A DNA stretch of 64,000 nucleotides from assembly GCA_942159475.1 (NCBI GenBank), contig OW804096.1:130190941-130254940 (forward strand), given 5' to 3'. The position numbers were made by a program, and so were the translations under genes. Source of the stretch: Sthenelais limicola. Its lineage: Eukaryota > Annelida > Polychaeta > Phyllodocida > Sigalionidae. How positions within the stretch are numbered: the stretch's first letter is position 1; each line of letters opens with the position of its first letter. Under the pieces are notes generated by a model that ran no database searches, had not been told where the DNA came from, and saw only the letters and a program-made list of their open reading frames with translations. Below, one piece after another: positions 1 through 10,769 of this stretch.

Positions 1-774
1 ACGTATATCAGATAGCATAGGCGGTCCATAATATTGAATGGGAAATCCGAAGTTGAGGCCTGCTATTATGGTAGCATCCATGTCGTGACCACTAACTTCT
101 CTCTCCCATGCAGAGATATTTAGGTTTGATGGTAATACGCACTTTGCCCCGAACATATTAGGTTTTGCATGGGCCCGGACTTTCTCATAAATGTCAACAA
201 AATCCCCGAAAGGGAGAGCCGGGAAAGGCCAGCGGGATCGCTGTGCCCAGTCTAGGTGGTGGGGAAAACACAAATCGACACTAACACCAGGGTCTGGAGG
301 AGGAGAGTCTCCATCTACCCATAAATCGTCGAAGTTATCACCAAAATTAACTGAACTAGTTTCACTTTGAGAGCAAAGAGATGGAATAGATTCATCGCCT
401 CCACGACGGGTTTGTTTACTTTGCACATGACACGAGCTGGCCGCGTACGCGGGGCTAGCATCATGAGTTTGAAACACACTGTTATATTGTGAGATTGCAA
501 TATCTTTACTAGCACACACACGGTTGAAGTTATCCAAGTCCTGTGGTATTGAGAGAGGGCTCGGAGATGTTTTAGATGGATAGAAGTGTAAGTCATTACC
601 TTGCATTGGCTGATCTCGGTGCTGGGCGGAAGCGCCGCCATGTTGATTAGAACTCTCCTTGAGTTGAGGCGGAGACACACTGTCATGAATGGAAGTCTCC
701 TCCCCGGGAGGGAGAGAGACTGGGGACACTTCCGGTGTAAACACAGAGTTTTCGATGCACATGTTGGTATTCAT
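1..774 (-). CDS. pol-like ORF2 of a DIRS-like retrotransposon, N-terminal part, cut by the window edge
   Basis: The minus-strand frame is open without a stop from position 885 to the window edge. The first Met codon is at 772-774. The first ~170 residues are Ser/Pro-rich and low in complexity. Near the edge the frame encodes a block of the form NMFGAKCVLPSNLNISAWE followed by GLNFGFPIQYYG. Such blocks precede the reverse transcriptase in DIRS/Ngaro-type tyrosine-recombinase retroelements (family knowledge). The reverse transcriptase and recombinase themselves would lie left of the window and are not seen. The frame overlaps the end of the gag-like ORF by up to 19 nt in another frame, so translation may use a frameshift or a separate start. 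The DIRS assignment is inferred from the pre-RT block and the ORF order. Confidence 0.6.
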   Translation of the reverse strand, partial: MNTNMCIENSVFTPEVSPVSLPPGEETSIHDSVSPPQLKESSNQHGGASAQHRDQPMQGNDLHFYPSKTSPSPLSIPQDLDNFNRVCASKDIAISQYNSVFQTHDASPAYAASSCHVQSKQTRRGGDESIPSLCSQSETSSVNFGDNFDDLWVDGDSPPPDPGVSVDLCFPHHLDWAQRSRWPFPALPFGDFVDIYEKVRAHAKPNMFGAKCVLPSNLNISAWEREVSGHDMDATIIAGLNFGFPIQYYGPPMLSDIR

Positions 775-866
775 ACTCTTAACTATATATCCACACGATG
801 TAGGCACTTTCACATGTATATTACTGGTTTGATTTTGCACAATATGACCGTCGTGGGCAGATGTCT

Positions 867-2120
867 CTAGTTTTTTGTAGCTGAGCTACTTGGGGTCTGC
901 TGATTTTTAGTAGACCACTGATTTGATCCTTTCTTGCCCTGTTGACCATTCTTTTCAGGCATTCTTGCCTTGTTGTTACATGATTTAGCTGAATGGGGGT
1001 ACTCCTTTCCCTTAGCAAGAAAATAACAAAACCCACAGCTGTGAAGGAGCTTGACTGACCCGGCAGAGTGTGAGGCTGTCTCCTTACACTCGTCGAGGTT
1101 AAAGGCTGAGCATGGTGTAGATATAGTGGTGGCGGAGGCAGGGGCCGACCTTTCAAACTGGAAATGTGTTGTGTCTGCCCACGTAGCCTGCTTCTCGTTA
1201 ATCTGGGCCATACATGCCTGGGACCACGCACGAATGCCATCCCATTCGAATGTGGAGGCATCTTGGGCCAGATTCTCAAGGTGTTTTATCATATAATATG
1301 GGACAGAGTTCACAGTGATGAGTTTACTGACCATTCTTGCGAATCCGCAGACATATTCAGCGAGCGATAACTCCCTTTTGTCCCGTCTAACAATTTTATA
1401 CATATCAGCAGGGAGGCTAGACTCAGGGTTTGAGAAAGGCAACACAAACTTTAGCATACCTCGGGGAGCACCGACTGTAGGGTATTGGCGGTCGAGAGCG
1501 TCGAAGGCCATGTCGGAATCCCTGTACATCGAAGAAATGTCATTTGGATTCGGGAGTTGTTCCAGTGATGGGGTGAAGATTGGCTGTATTATTGGCATCC
1601 TTTGCTGTTGAGGCGTAGCAAAGCCCTGGCCGGGCTGTTCCGGAGCTTGAGGCGGAGCGCCTTGGGCGGAAGACGGTTGCTTGGGCGGCTGGACGCCCGC
1701 GCCTGCGCCCGGGGGCTTTGGAGGCTGTGACGTCATGCCTGGCTGCACGGGAGGCTTAGGCGGAATGGCGTCGGTGAAGAAAGCTCGGTTATGCGCCTCG
1801 CTTTGTGGCTGGCTCCACCCTGACTTCGCCGTATTCGCCTTGACCTCCTGTACCTCCTTGCAGAGTTGAGAGATGAGTGTCTTTACGCCGCGAAATTGTG
1901 CCCTAGACACGTATTTCTTCTTTAACAGCCTCTGGCGGGCCTTCTTGGCTATCTTGCGGTGCCTGTTACGTTCCTCCTCAGAGTCAGTGGCACTGCTTGA
2001 GTCTTCGCCGTCGCCATCTTGCTGATCCTCCTCAGCGAAGCGAGGATTCGGCTTGGCCGTTCTGGCTGAACGGCGTGGATTATCCTCCCCCTGTCCTGCT
2101 TCTTTCTTCTTCCCCGGCAT
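867..2120 (-). CDS. gag-like ORF1 of a DIRS-like retrotransposon
   Basis: Uninterrupted 417-codon ORF starting MPGKKKEAGQ. Residues ~1-50 are acidic and Ser-rich. Residues ~52-95 form a strongly basic, potentially helical segment. Residues ~110-190 are rich in Pro/Gln/Gly. The middle (about 195-330) is a folded-looking capsid-like region. A Cys/His cluster at about residues 362-381 has the spacing C-x2-C-x10-H-x4-C, resembling a nucleic-acid-binding knuckle, and is followed by a Lys/Gln/Ser tail. The ORF is intact, and the region is clearly richer in G+C than its surroundings, which suggests a fairly recent insertion. ORF2 follows at once in another frame. It would package element RNA. I recognise the architecture, not a named family member. 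Confidence 0.65.
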   Translation of the reverse strand: MPGKKKEAGQGEDNPRRSARTAKPNPRFAEEDQQDGDGEDSSSATDSEEERNRHRKIAKKARQRLLKKKYVSRAQFRGVKTLISQLCKEVQEVKANTAKSGWSQPQSEAHNRAFFTDAIPPKPPVQPGMTSQPPKPPGAGAGVQPPKQPSSAQGAPPQAPEQPGQGFATPQQQRMPIIQPIFTPSLEQLPNPNDISSMYRDSDMAFDALDRQYPTVGAPRGMLKFVLPFSNPESSLPADMYKIVRRDKRELSLAEYVCGFARMVSKLITVNSVPYYMIKHLENLAQDASTFEWDGIRAWSQACMAQINEKQATWADTTHFQFERSAPASATTISTPCSAFNLDECKETASHSAGSVKLLHSCGFCYFLAKGKEYPHSAKSCNNKARMPEKNGQQGKKGSNQWSTKNQQTPSSSATKN

Positions 2121-2749
2121 CCTGATTGCTTAGGGAAAAGAATCTGTCTTTAGTTCTCTCCGGGAGAGGCTAAAGTCAGAATAAATGCCAAAAGAGAGAG
2201 GTGGAGAAAACTTTTCAGCACCTTGCTCCTCGAAGCGGAGAGAGGGAGAGGACGCCCGGGTCAACGTCAGTCCACGTCATAGTTGCTGGTACGTTAGGTC
2301 ATAATGCCAACGACTTCCGGGGCAAGCCTGAAAGCCTAAAGCATTAGGGTCTAAACACTCTTTATGCCTTTAGCTCTCTTTGCACAATTTGAGAATAGTT
2401 AAAGACTGCACAGCTGGTGATATGTAATAGGACGCTATAATTATAATGACTAATATATAAGGCCATATTGACTTTTTATTTGGGTTCGAAGACCGGGCCC
2501 CTAACAGCTGTAATCCATATTAAAACTGAAGAGTTGATCTTGTCCACCAAAATGGGGTTCTTTAAATTTATCCGCTTTAATTGGGGGACATTTTTAAAAA
2601 GTTTAGCTCAAGAGTTCTCAGCCAGAAAAATAACATTCCAGCTGTCTCCTCCCTACATTTCCATCGTCTTGCCTGTAATGCTTCATTGCGAATATCTTAC
2701 TGGGCAATATGGCGATGCTAGCTGCTAATGATAATTCTCTCTCTTTTAG
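2121..2749. other. non-coding stretch between the retroelement ORF and the first recognisable MTPAP exon
   Basis: This interval should hold the 5' leader or terminal repeat of the minus-strand retroelement and the upstream part of MTPAP. I could not define the element's end: short CTAAAG/CTCTCT motifs recur in both orientations (2145-2200 and 2330-2385) but do not form a convincing terminal repeat. An ATG at 2552 opens a basic, hydrophobic, mitochondrial-presequence-like stretch (MGFFKFIRFN...). I found no splice donor of the right phase to join it to the exon at 2750, so it is only a candidate first exon. Confidence 0.35.
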
Positions 2750-5700
2750 ATCCAAATATATCGGAAACAACTTATGAGTCAGTGGTAAAATCTCATGTTG
2801 AAAAGGCTGACCGTTCTATATTAGTTGGATTTTCTGGAAACATTGGCGATATTTATCAGACCTGTTCAAAATATGGCACCGTTCAAGCAATTTATCCCTT
2901 TAGGACATCCATGGCGAAGGTAAGTTCAATTTTGTGTTGTGAAGTATAGACCTCTATTGTTTGAAAGGACAAGTTTGAAGCATTTAATATAAGCTAACTC
3001 TATATTATCACGTACGGTACGTCCTATTGCAGAATTATGGTCTCGTTCAAATGGCTAGTAGATCGTCGGTGGATGGTATTCTTTATAACTCGAGACAATT
3101 CGAAAATAAGGATAAAGTACCCATGAGAACTCGTTTCCTCCACCAACCCACGCATGTCGAAAAAAGAAAACAGAAGAGATATCCTGGAAATGTCGTGAAA
3201 AATGTCCAAAATGATATGGATGTAAAGATTCTGAGTTCAAATTTACTCACGTGCAAATCGGTAAGTATATATCTCACTCCCAATATGTACTTAGTGTAGC
3301 ACCAAAAGAAATTTCCTGAAGAAGGTGAGGTTCGAGATAGAAAATGATACGAATCCGTAACGATGTTATTTATGTGATGTATCAACGAAACAAAAAGATG
3401 TGGACAAAGTATCTTGGTTATTTGATGGAATAATTAAATCGCTTTTTGTAGGATTACTTATTATGCTCAATATTAAATCGTCAATAGGTATCTTTGGCAA
3501 CGCACAAAAATAATCATGTAAATGGTTATACGTCTTTTTCTAATGAAATTGTTAAATGTACTAAGGCCAATACAACTATTTTTTAAAAAAACTCTTCTGA
3601 AATCAGAAAGTTCATTTAATAGAACCCTTCTGTTGTAATATCCACACTGCCACTCAAGGATAACCATATAAACGCCTGTTTGTTACCATATTTTTCATTC
3701 CTCTTTTTTTTAGCCTGATGATCAGATGCTGCATCTGTGTGAGTATATGTCTCAGTCCGAATCTGCGTTAAGAATTCGCTTCTTCCTTTGTTCTGCCCTA
3801 TCGGAGACATTGAGGGGAATCATACCTGGTTGCAGTATAACCCCATTTGGTTCAACTGTGAATGGTTTTGGTAGGAACCGAGGTGATTTGGACATGCTAC
3901 TTGAGACGGATGCTTACGACGAGGTAGAGTGTAATTAGTTTCGAATTTTCAGCGAATATGTTTAGTTGACAGTTTGCTGAAAATTATCACAATTATCCTG
4001 AAAATATACACATATTTCAGTTCATAAATCGAATCATGGCATTTCTAATTGTATTGTCCCTTTCCAGTTTGCTGGCTTATCACGCAAGGACAGTTTCTTT
4101 TTCCTGACAAAGAAAAAGCAAGAAGACAGCCGTTTCCAAGCTCAGATGACCCTAGAAACTATTGGCGGAATTATTGCCAATTTCGTCCCCCAATTTGGCT
4201 TTGTTCGTAGAATTCTTAAAGCCAGGGTTCCAATTGTGAGATTCACAAGTTCATCTACCCACATAGAATGTGACCTTAGTATCAATAACAAGTAAGAATC
4301 TTATCTATGACTTCATATTTATATTATTGTATATTACTTCTTTCACACTGCAAAACGCGAAGCGAAGCGCAATCTAGTATTCACCTACTTTAGATTTGAA
4401 TTTGGAGCACATTCTAGAATTCACCTACCTTAGGTGAAGTGAATTTTATAATGTACTTTGCTTCACATTCCCAACGCTAATAAGTAATTGTGTCTAGTGT
4501 GATGTAGTGTGAAGTGTTGTGGGACCAACGGTACCGTTTTGAGAAATCGGTTTGCGTTGGTTTGTGGTATGAAAGGGGTTTACGAAATAGACGGTTTTGT
4601 TTACATTAGGGAATGATTTACTAGTCCTGCATGAAGGAATCGCAAATGTTACTGATACAAGAGCCTTCGGCACTGATATAATACTTGTGCCATGAATACA
4701 TGGGTTCTTGAACTGTCATGGTATGTTGACCTCGGGTCTTATTAAATCATCTGCTAATCACGAGATTCCACTTTTATCTATGAATATACAATTAACACAA
4801 TCTTATTCTCTGAATATTCTGATTCACAGATCTGCCCTTTATATGTCTGAACTGCTACACCTATATAGCAGACTTGACCACAGAGTGCGACCCCTAGTGT
4901 TCACTATTCGACACTGGGCGGCTGTCAATGGGGTCACTCAGTCTAAACCAGGCTTATACATAAGTAACTTCATGTTGACATGGATGGTCATCTTCTTCTT
5001 ACAAACCAGATCAACACCTCTAGTCCCTTTTATCACCGAACTGGAAAATTATGCTGGTAATATTTTAATTCTGACGTCTTTACATTCTTAATTGACAAGT
5101 AACGTTTAAGTTTGGGCGGTTGATTTAATCTAATTTTGTAATTAAAAACTAGTTTTGATACTAAGACGATTTATAAACTAATGTCACAAGAAATCCTTCT
5201 CATCTCCGAGTTTAATCTTGTTTTTTAATTAATTGATTAAAAAGGTCCTAGCGATCATAGAGACTTGGACGGTGAAGATATTGCTTTTGTTCGGGACTGG
5301 AGTAAGATTCCTAGGACGTCAAATACCCAATCTTTAGGTTTGTTTCCGAGTTTACATCTTTTAAAATGTAACTTCTAATATAGAACGTCCGATTTATTGT
5401 ATCTAAAGCTGATTAGATTTATATGGAACAGCTTCTGATATAGACTACTGTACTACTATAGGCCTACTTATATTCAATGTTTTGAATTTTCCTGACACGA
5501 TCAATGTCATTCTTTTGTACCTGGTTTGATATTTCGAGTCTTTGTTCCAGATGAGCTCCTCTTGGAATTCTTCAGTTTTTATGCTTCTTTCGACTTTGAA
5601 GCGAATGCCATATCCATGCACCGTGGGCCCTATTCGAAGCCAGAAACTGGTGGAGAAGGAGACAGTTTGTATATAGAAAACCCCATAGAGAAAGACATGA

Positions 5701-6059
5701 ACGCTGGTAAAATCGTCATTGAAAGTGAATTGAATAAGTTCAAGGAAGCTAGCTCCAAAGCATTCCATCAATTAAACAACAGTTTAGGTATGAAACCAGA
5801 ACGGACACCGTGGGGTATAATGTCCCTATTTATGAACAATGAAAGGACTACTAGCGATAAACGAATTAATATTCACATCGGGGACATATTCAGTCAAACA
5901 GATGTATTAACGAAGGACAATAGTGATGGAGACTCAGCAGAAGTTACTTCTCCCATTACGGGCAGTTTTAAGGATCCAGTCACCCCGGAAGATAAGCCTG
6001 ACGATAGAAACAACGAGATGTGGGAAGGCACTGTGGGCAAACAGGGGAATGAGAATTAA
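2750..6059 (+). CDS. MTPAP: mitochondrial poly(A) RNA polymerase (MTPAP/PAPD1), seven exons, first exon not resolved
   Basis: Non-canonical poly(A) polymerase that adds A-tails to mitochondrial mRNAs in the matrix. Exons read from splice sites: 2750-2919, 3033-3260, 3714-3923, 4068-4291, 4830-5056, 5245-5337, 5551-6059 (stop 6057-6059); all junction phases agree. Order of parts: RNA-binding-like N domain (RSILVGF...), nucleotidyltransferase signature FGSTVNGFG then GDLDML (two catalytic Asp), third Asp in ECDLSINN, the central PAP-associated domain (RVRPLVFTIRHWA, MVIFFLQ), and the C-terminal LLLEFFSFYASFDF...I...RG block. The DxD and later Asp match the family catalytic triad, so the enzyme looks active. 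The mitochondrial presequence exon lies upstream and is not identified. A minus-strand retroelement occupies the upstream DNA. Intron 4 carries a MITE-like repeat. The C-tail after the conserved core is about 90 residues of poorly conserved sequence. Confidence 0.93.
4341..4515. mobile_element. MITE-like inverted-repeat element in MTPAP intron 4
   Basis: About 175 bp begins TTTCACACTGCA and ends near GTAGTGTGAAGT, imperfect inverted ends (about 9 of 11 matches). Inside are further palindromic pieces such as AATTCACCTACCTTAGGTGAA. No coding capacity. It looks like a small non-autonomous DNA transposon; target duplication not established. Confidence 0.4.
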
Positions 6060-6132
6060 GTTTAAAACAACTCTTCCATGCCGACCATTGTAATTGTTAT
6101 TATATTCAAATCTGGATTCCTGGGATTAAAGT

Positions 6133-6138
6133 AATAAA
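6133..6138 (+). terminator. polyadenylation signal of MTPAP
   Basis: AATAAA 74 nt after the MTPAP stop codon, in a T-rich context. It is the nearest canonical signal downstream of the gene. Confidence 0.6.
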
Positions 6139-7029
6139 TTCATCCACGTTTTTTATTCTCTTCTTTCCTTTCATGTTTTGAAGATGACACTAAAAATGGT
6201 TATTTCATTACTGCGTAATCGTGTCTGGTTTCGCATACGATGTCAGATTTTTTCTCGTCGCAACCGTTGATAATAATTAGTTATAATTTCCTTTTAGTAG
6301 ATATAGTCTAGAAATACCGTCTCTGTTAAAAGTCACCATTTGTCAGAATTGATGTACGGTGTACTACACTGGAGTTCGCTTCCGTATTATTATAACAATA
6401 CCAAGAATGCATAGTATTTGCGCTAGGAAAGATGACATGAATATATCAAATGTAAAAAAATATTTTCGGGAAATACTACGTGGTAATGACACAGCGGTAC
6501 ATATATTATAGTATAGCTCTGGTAATGTCGAGCCAAGGCCATGCCCATAAATACTATTGAAGTGAAATCACGACCATTCAGACCAGTTACTCTTTCAAAC
6601 TGTAAGATAACTATAGATAAGTGACTTCACCACTTATATAGACTTGAAGAGACATCATAAAACAACTTGCCTACATTTGTATTATAAAATCTCCCTACTT
6701 TCTCGGTTGCTGACAGTCTCACGATTTCTGACATTCTCAAAGGTAAATAACCTTTTATTCATCAAAGTAAAGGCAATACCCATCTGTTACAAAATAGGTC
6801 TTTCTAGGGTTGCTCAAAGGACTATTATGTACCCAACCAGGTGCCATGTTATTTTTGCAATGATAATCGACAAGAAAGGTCTTTCAAATGGTTTATCAAT
6901 AAAGCTGTGAAATAAATCAAATACACCAGTGGAAACACGTAGAAGTCAAGGGGAATACTGAGTAAGGTAACTATATCAAGCTGGTGGATTATAACTAGCA
7001 TTGTACCCGTCCTTTGGACGGATCAGAAA
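6139..7029. other. intergenic, no gene seen
   Basis: AT-rich DNA downstream of MTPAP. Short ORFs here show no family resemblance, no splice context and no repeat structure that I can recognise. Confidence 0.5.
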
Positions 7030-7465
7030 AAGGGTGAAGGATCTAGAGAAGGTGGTAAAAAGGACAGGCCGAAGGAGGGGCAAGAGACATGGGGAGGGGT
7101 CAGACGAAGGGGAGAGGGGTCACACAGCCAGACGGGGCCTGTGAGGGAGGGGGAAAAGATATTTGAATTGTAAGCTCATAATTATGGCAAATTCCCCCTC
7201 CTTCCACCTCTCCCTCTCCCCGCCTTTTCTCCCTCACCACCCACCCTTTCTCTTGCATTTCTCTCTCCTCCACTCCCACCCCCTTCTTCCCCTCCCCTCC
7301 TCTGCTCTTCCCCCTTCCACTTTCCCCCTCCTCCCTAGCTCTCCCTCTCGCCCTCCCCTCCCCCTTCCTTTCCCCCTGTTGTCCCCCTTCTTCTTGCCCT
7401 GCCCCTTGCTGTCACCCTTCCCCTTGCCATCCCTCCTCCCCATTCCTCTCGCCCTCTGGCAAATT
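7030..7465. repeat. purine-rich tract followed by a long polypyrimidine tract
   Basis: 7030-7150 is AG-rich (AAGGG/GGAGG runs), then 7195-7465 is almost pure C/T on the plus strand. The motif GGCAAATTC(C/T)CCCTC occurs at both ends of the pyrimidine tract (about 7187 and 7457), suggesting expansion within a dispersed repeat. Long ORFs on both strands here are artefacts of base composition. Confidence 0.75.
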
Positions 7466-7899
7466 CTCCCTCTCCTCCATACATGTCAAGAAATGCAATG
7501 CACATTTGGGTTCCGCGGTCCTCCTAGTGCAGACCCATATTTTCGTAGCGCGGATCCGCCGTATGGACCGGCGACCCCGCAACCCCATTTTGCTAGCCTT
7601 GAACGGACATTGTTCAATCAGGGCTTTTATAAGTAAAATGTTATATGGGACAGTCAACTACGCTCTTTAAAGACTTAGGACAACCAATTTGAGGATAGGT
7701 TTAGGGTTAGTTTCAGTATTTATTCTATAGGATGCTAAAAATATGCTTAAAAATAAAGGCGCAGACCCAAAAAGGCAGGCACCAGACCCTGTGCACAATT
7801 TTTCACAAATAAGCAGAGTGTTAGTGTCACGAGCAGGAGGACCCAGTCACACCCAGAGGACCTGGTTTTCCGCCATTTCTTTGGTGCCCGGACGCATTC

Positions 7900-8155
7900 C
7901 TTGACATGTCTCCTCTCATCCCTCTCCCCACCTTCTCTCCCTACCGCACTACCCTCTCGCCTTCACCATCTTCTCTTGCCCCCCTACTCTCGCCCTCCCC
8001 TTTAGCTCCCTTTCCCACTTCTTTTATGCCCCCGCTATCCGCCTTCCTCTCGCTACCCCCTTCCTCATTCCTCTTGCCCTCTCCTTTCCCCCTGCTCTCC
8101 CCTTCCTCTCCACTACCCCCCCACCCACCACACACACTTCCTCTCTTCAACACTT
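7900..8155. repeat. second polypyrimidine tract
   Basis: About 250 bp of C/T-rich simple sequence similar in composition to the tract at 7195-7465. Just downstream (8178-8250) the motif CTCTGGGTCACAT is repeated. Not coding. Confidence 0.7.
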
Positions 8156-9539
8156 AACAAGGCTAGTTAGGCCTATATCTCTGGGTCACATGATCAATTG
8201 GCTCGAGGGCTCATTGATCATTGCCTCTGGGTCACATTATCATTGGCTTGGCCATACTTCCTTCCCATGCTATAAATAGAGTGTGGATATCCCAAAAAAG
8301 GGCTTCAAAAGCACGCTTTCCCCCAGATACCTACAATCTTTGAGTGGGAATTTTGCATTTCTCTACCTTCACAAAACCCATATAAAATGGGAGATAAAGC
8401 TTCAACATAACAGTACAAAGTAGAAAAACAGTCGGAAACATCAAAGATTCCAAGAACATGCATGACAAAAAAATCAGAGATTGCCTTTTATAATCCGCGA
8501 GGCATGGAAAAACCTCGCATTGGGAAAAATAAATTTAAGGCTTGGAAAAAGGGCATTTTGTTTGGTGGAAGGGCCTGGGACCATCATAACATGGGCCCTG
8601 CATCCTGTTGGAATTTATTAAGTGGCCTTGGAATGTTCGAAGATTCTCAGTGTCTTTCTGTAAACTTTCAGTTACCGCCGCTCCCCCCACCCCCGCCATA
8701 CACCGTGTGACTCACAAAGTATATGTTAAAAAATGATGATTGATATAAAGTCTGAATGTAAAAAGTCTTTGGAGTATAAATCTTCCACGATTAACTTCTA
8801 AGGCATTTGACTCGATCAAAAGGCTTATCCCTGATTCAAATCTCCTAACCAACTTGCCAGAGCATCAGTTCCCATCCAGTTGACAACGACTGGGAAAGGC
8901 TGGGTCATGCCTATACGCATGTACAACTATAAGAACCATTGTGTTCAAATAGATATCGATTGCCAATACCACAGAACTATAAAAAGAGTAGGGCATCACA
9001 TCCTGTTAGCCCATTTCCTCTCTCGCCCTGATATAAACAAATATATAGGATGTCGGTTATTAAACGATTAATGCCTGACATGAAGGTTATTAATCTTTTT
9101 AGTCTGCCTGTGGTTATCATAGCCCCTGGACTGTTAAAAGCAGTGACTAAAGGACTTATAATTGTCAGCCTCGTTCAGCCATTTCAGTGAAGCCTGTTTG
9201 ACTGGCAAGCTGGCCTTACTAAGATGTCATGGTCAATATTGATGAAATTACAAATTACGTGATTAGTGTAGGGGGCTCCTTATATATTCCCATTACCCTA
9301 GTTTGATGTGATATTAGATAACTCATATTTCCTTGAAATTTCAGCTTGAAAACTTTTAATTGTATCAGACAATAGCTAGCTAAGTCTAATGAAAAATAAA
9401 ATAAATATGAAAATACTGCGACTATGGCTACCATGACACTGGTGATGCCAAAATGATGATGATTGAACATCTACAGCCCCTGATGAGAGAAAGTGAGACC
9501 CTGGTTACAAATGTATGTTCAGCAGAACAAATTTTATGA

Positions 9540-10325
9540 CCATTATTTGGCATTTTCCCTTAAAAAGCCTATTTTGATCTTAAAAATTGTTGCCATGGCA
9601 ATGACAATATGTTGAAATAAATAAATAAATAAATAAAATGTTGAAAAATGGATATTACTGGATTCTCTGTCAGTAGAGCTTTAATACGAATGTCTACTCA
9701 TCGATTTATGTTTATTAGTTCAAATTATATGGCTCTTTTCCCCTAAAATGCCATTTTTCACCTTTATTTTCGAATATGGACCCTTCCAATATGACAGAAT
9801 TAAAAAATCTACCTCTGTCCAAAATGTCATGCTTTTGTACAGATATTCACATTTCTATACTGGGTAAATGCTGTGAATGGATGGACTTACGACTACTAGA
9901 ACTTTTTTTAACACCACTGAGTTTCAATAGTACTGTCTCCAAGGTGGTTACCATGCCAAAATTCCATGCTGAGTGAACATGAAATTGAACATATTTTATA
10001 GGTTTGGTCTCCAAAGGTAGAGAGCCTTACTGATTTTGAGGGATTTCCACATTTTATGGTTGATTCTAATACAGATTTAATGGCCATAAAATGTGTTCTA
10101 TTCACCACACATCAGTAAGCAAGGTCTCATATAAAAGGTCTTTTGATGCCGAGTCATATGATATATGATTTCCATGGTTTTGCATGTTTTAGTTGCCAAA
10201 GCAACCACATTTTTATCGGATTTGCCCGAAAAATCGGAATTTGGCCATTATTTACCATTTTCCCTTAAAAAGTCAATTTTCACCTTAAAAACGGTTGCCA
10301 GAGCAACAGCAATATGTAAAATGTA
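9540..10325. repeat. diverged direct repeat pair with an AAAT microsatellite
   Basis: The block CCATTATTTGGCATTTTCCC...TTAAAAA..GTTGCCATGGCAA at 9540-9610 recurs, diverged, at 10242-10312 (ATTTACCATTTTCCC...GGTTGCCAGAGCAA), with a weaker third copy near 9730-9765. A perfect (AAAT)n run lies at 9615-9638. This is a degraded interspersed repeat of unknown family. Confidence 0.6.
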
Positions 10326-10549
10326 GTAAAAACACATTAGTATACCAGGTCGCTGGGCTATATGTGCGAGTGTCACCCAGTGATGCAAGAATAGCCTACA
10401 TGTATAATGTTACATACATGTTTATTTATCTATTTTCAAATATATAAATTAAAATTGTTAAACTAATATGAATGTATCAATAAATCCATTGCTCTCTTAA
10501 AATATTTAGATAATCCCGAAGTCATTATTTGCGTCGCTTCCGAAAGGCG

Positions 10550-10760
10550 ATCGTAGGTCAGAAAACCAATAGCTCCTAGCCCCTTGATGCTCGATGGGAC
10601 ATCTGATAAGAGCTGATAAGGCACTCGGTGCTGTATCTCTCCCGCTGATTTGTGGTAAAGGGCGATGGTTCTTAGATCGTTGGGCACAGAACCATTAGCT
10701 CCTATAGCTCTTAGGTGTGACTTATGGTAAGGTACTTGGTGCTGCATCTCCCTTGTGGGA
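10550..10760. repeat. short diverged tandem repeat
   Basis: Phrases such as GGCACTCGGTGCTGTATCTC and GGTACTTGGTGCTGCATCTC, and CAATAGCTCCTA / CATTAGCTCCTA, recur within 210 bp, indicating two or more diverged copies of a unit of about 120 bp. No coding potential recognised. Confidence 0.45.
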
Positions 10761-10769
10761 ACGAAGAAA

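Noticed and set aside
315..686. 123-codon minus-strand ORF inside the retroelement
   Set aside because: It overlaps in another frame the longer open frame that carries the recognisable pre-RT block.
3024..3385. Several minus-strand ORFs opposite MTPAP exon 3033-3260
   Set aside because: Shadows of the coding exon on the other strand; no family resemblance.
7163..7636. Long ORFs on both strands in the polypyrimidine tract
   Set aside because: Composition artefact: nearly pure C/T sequence has few stops; the predicted Pro/Leu/Ser or Arg/Gly/Lys proteins have no domain-like pattern.
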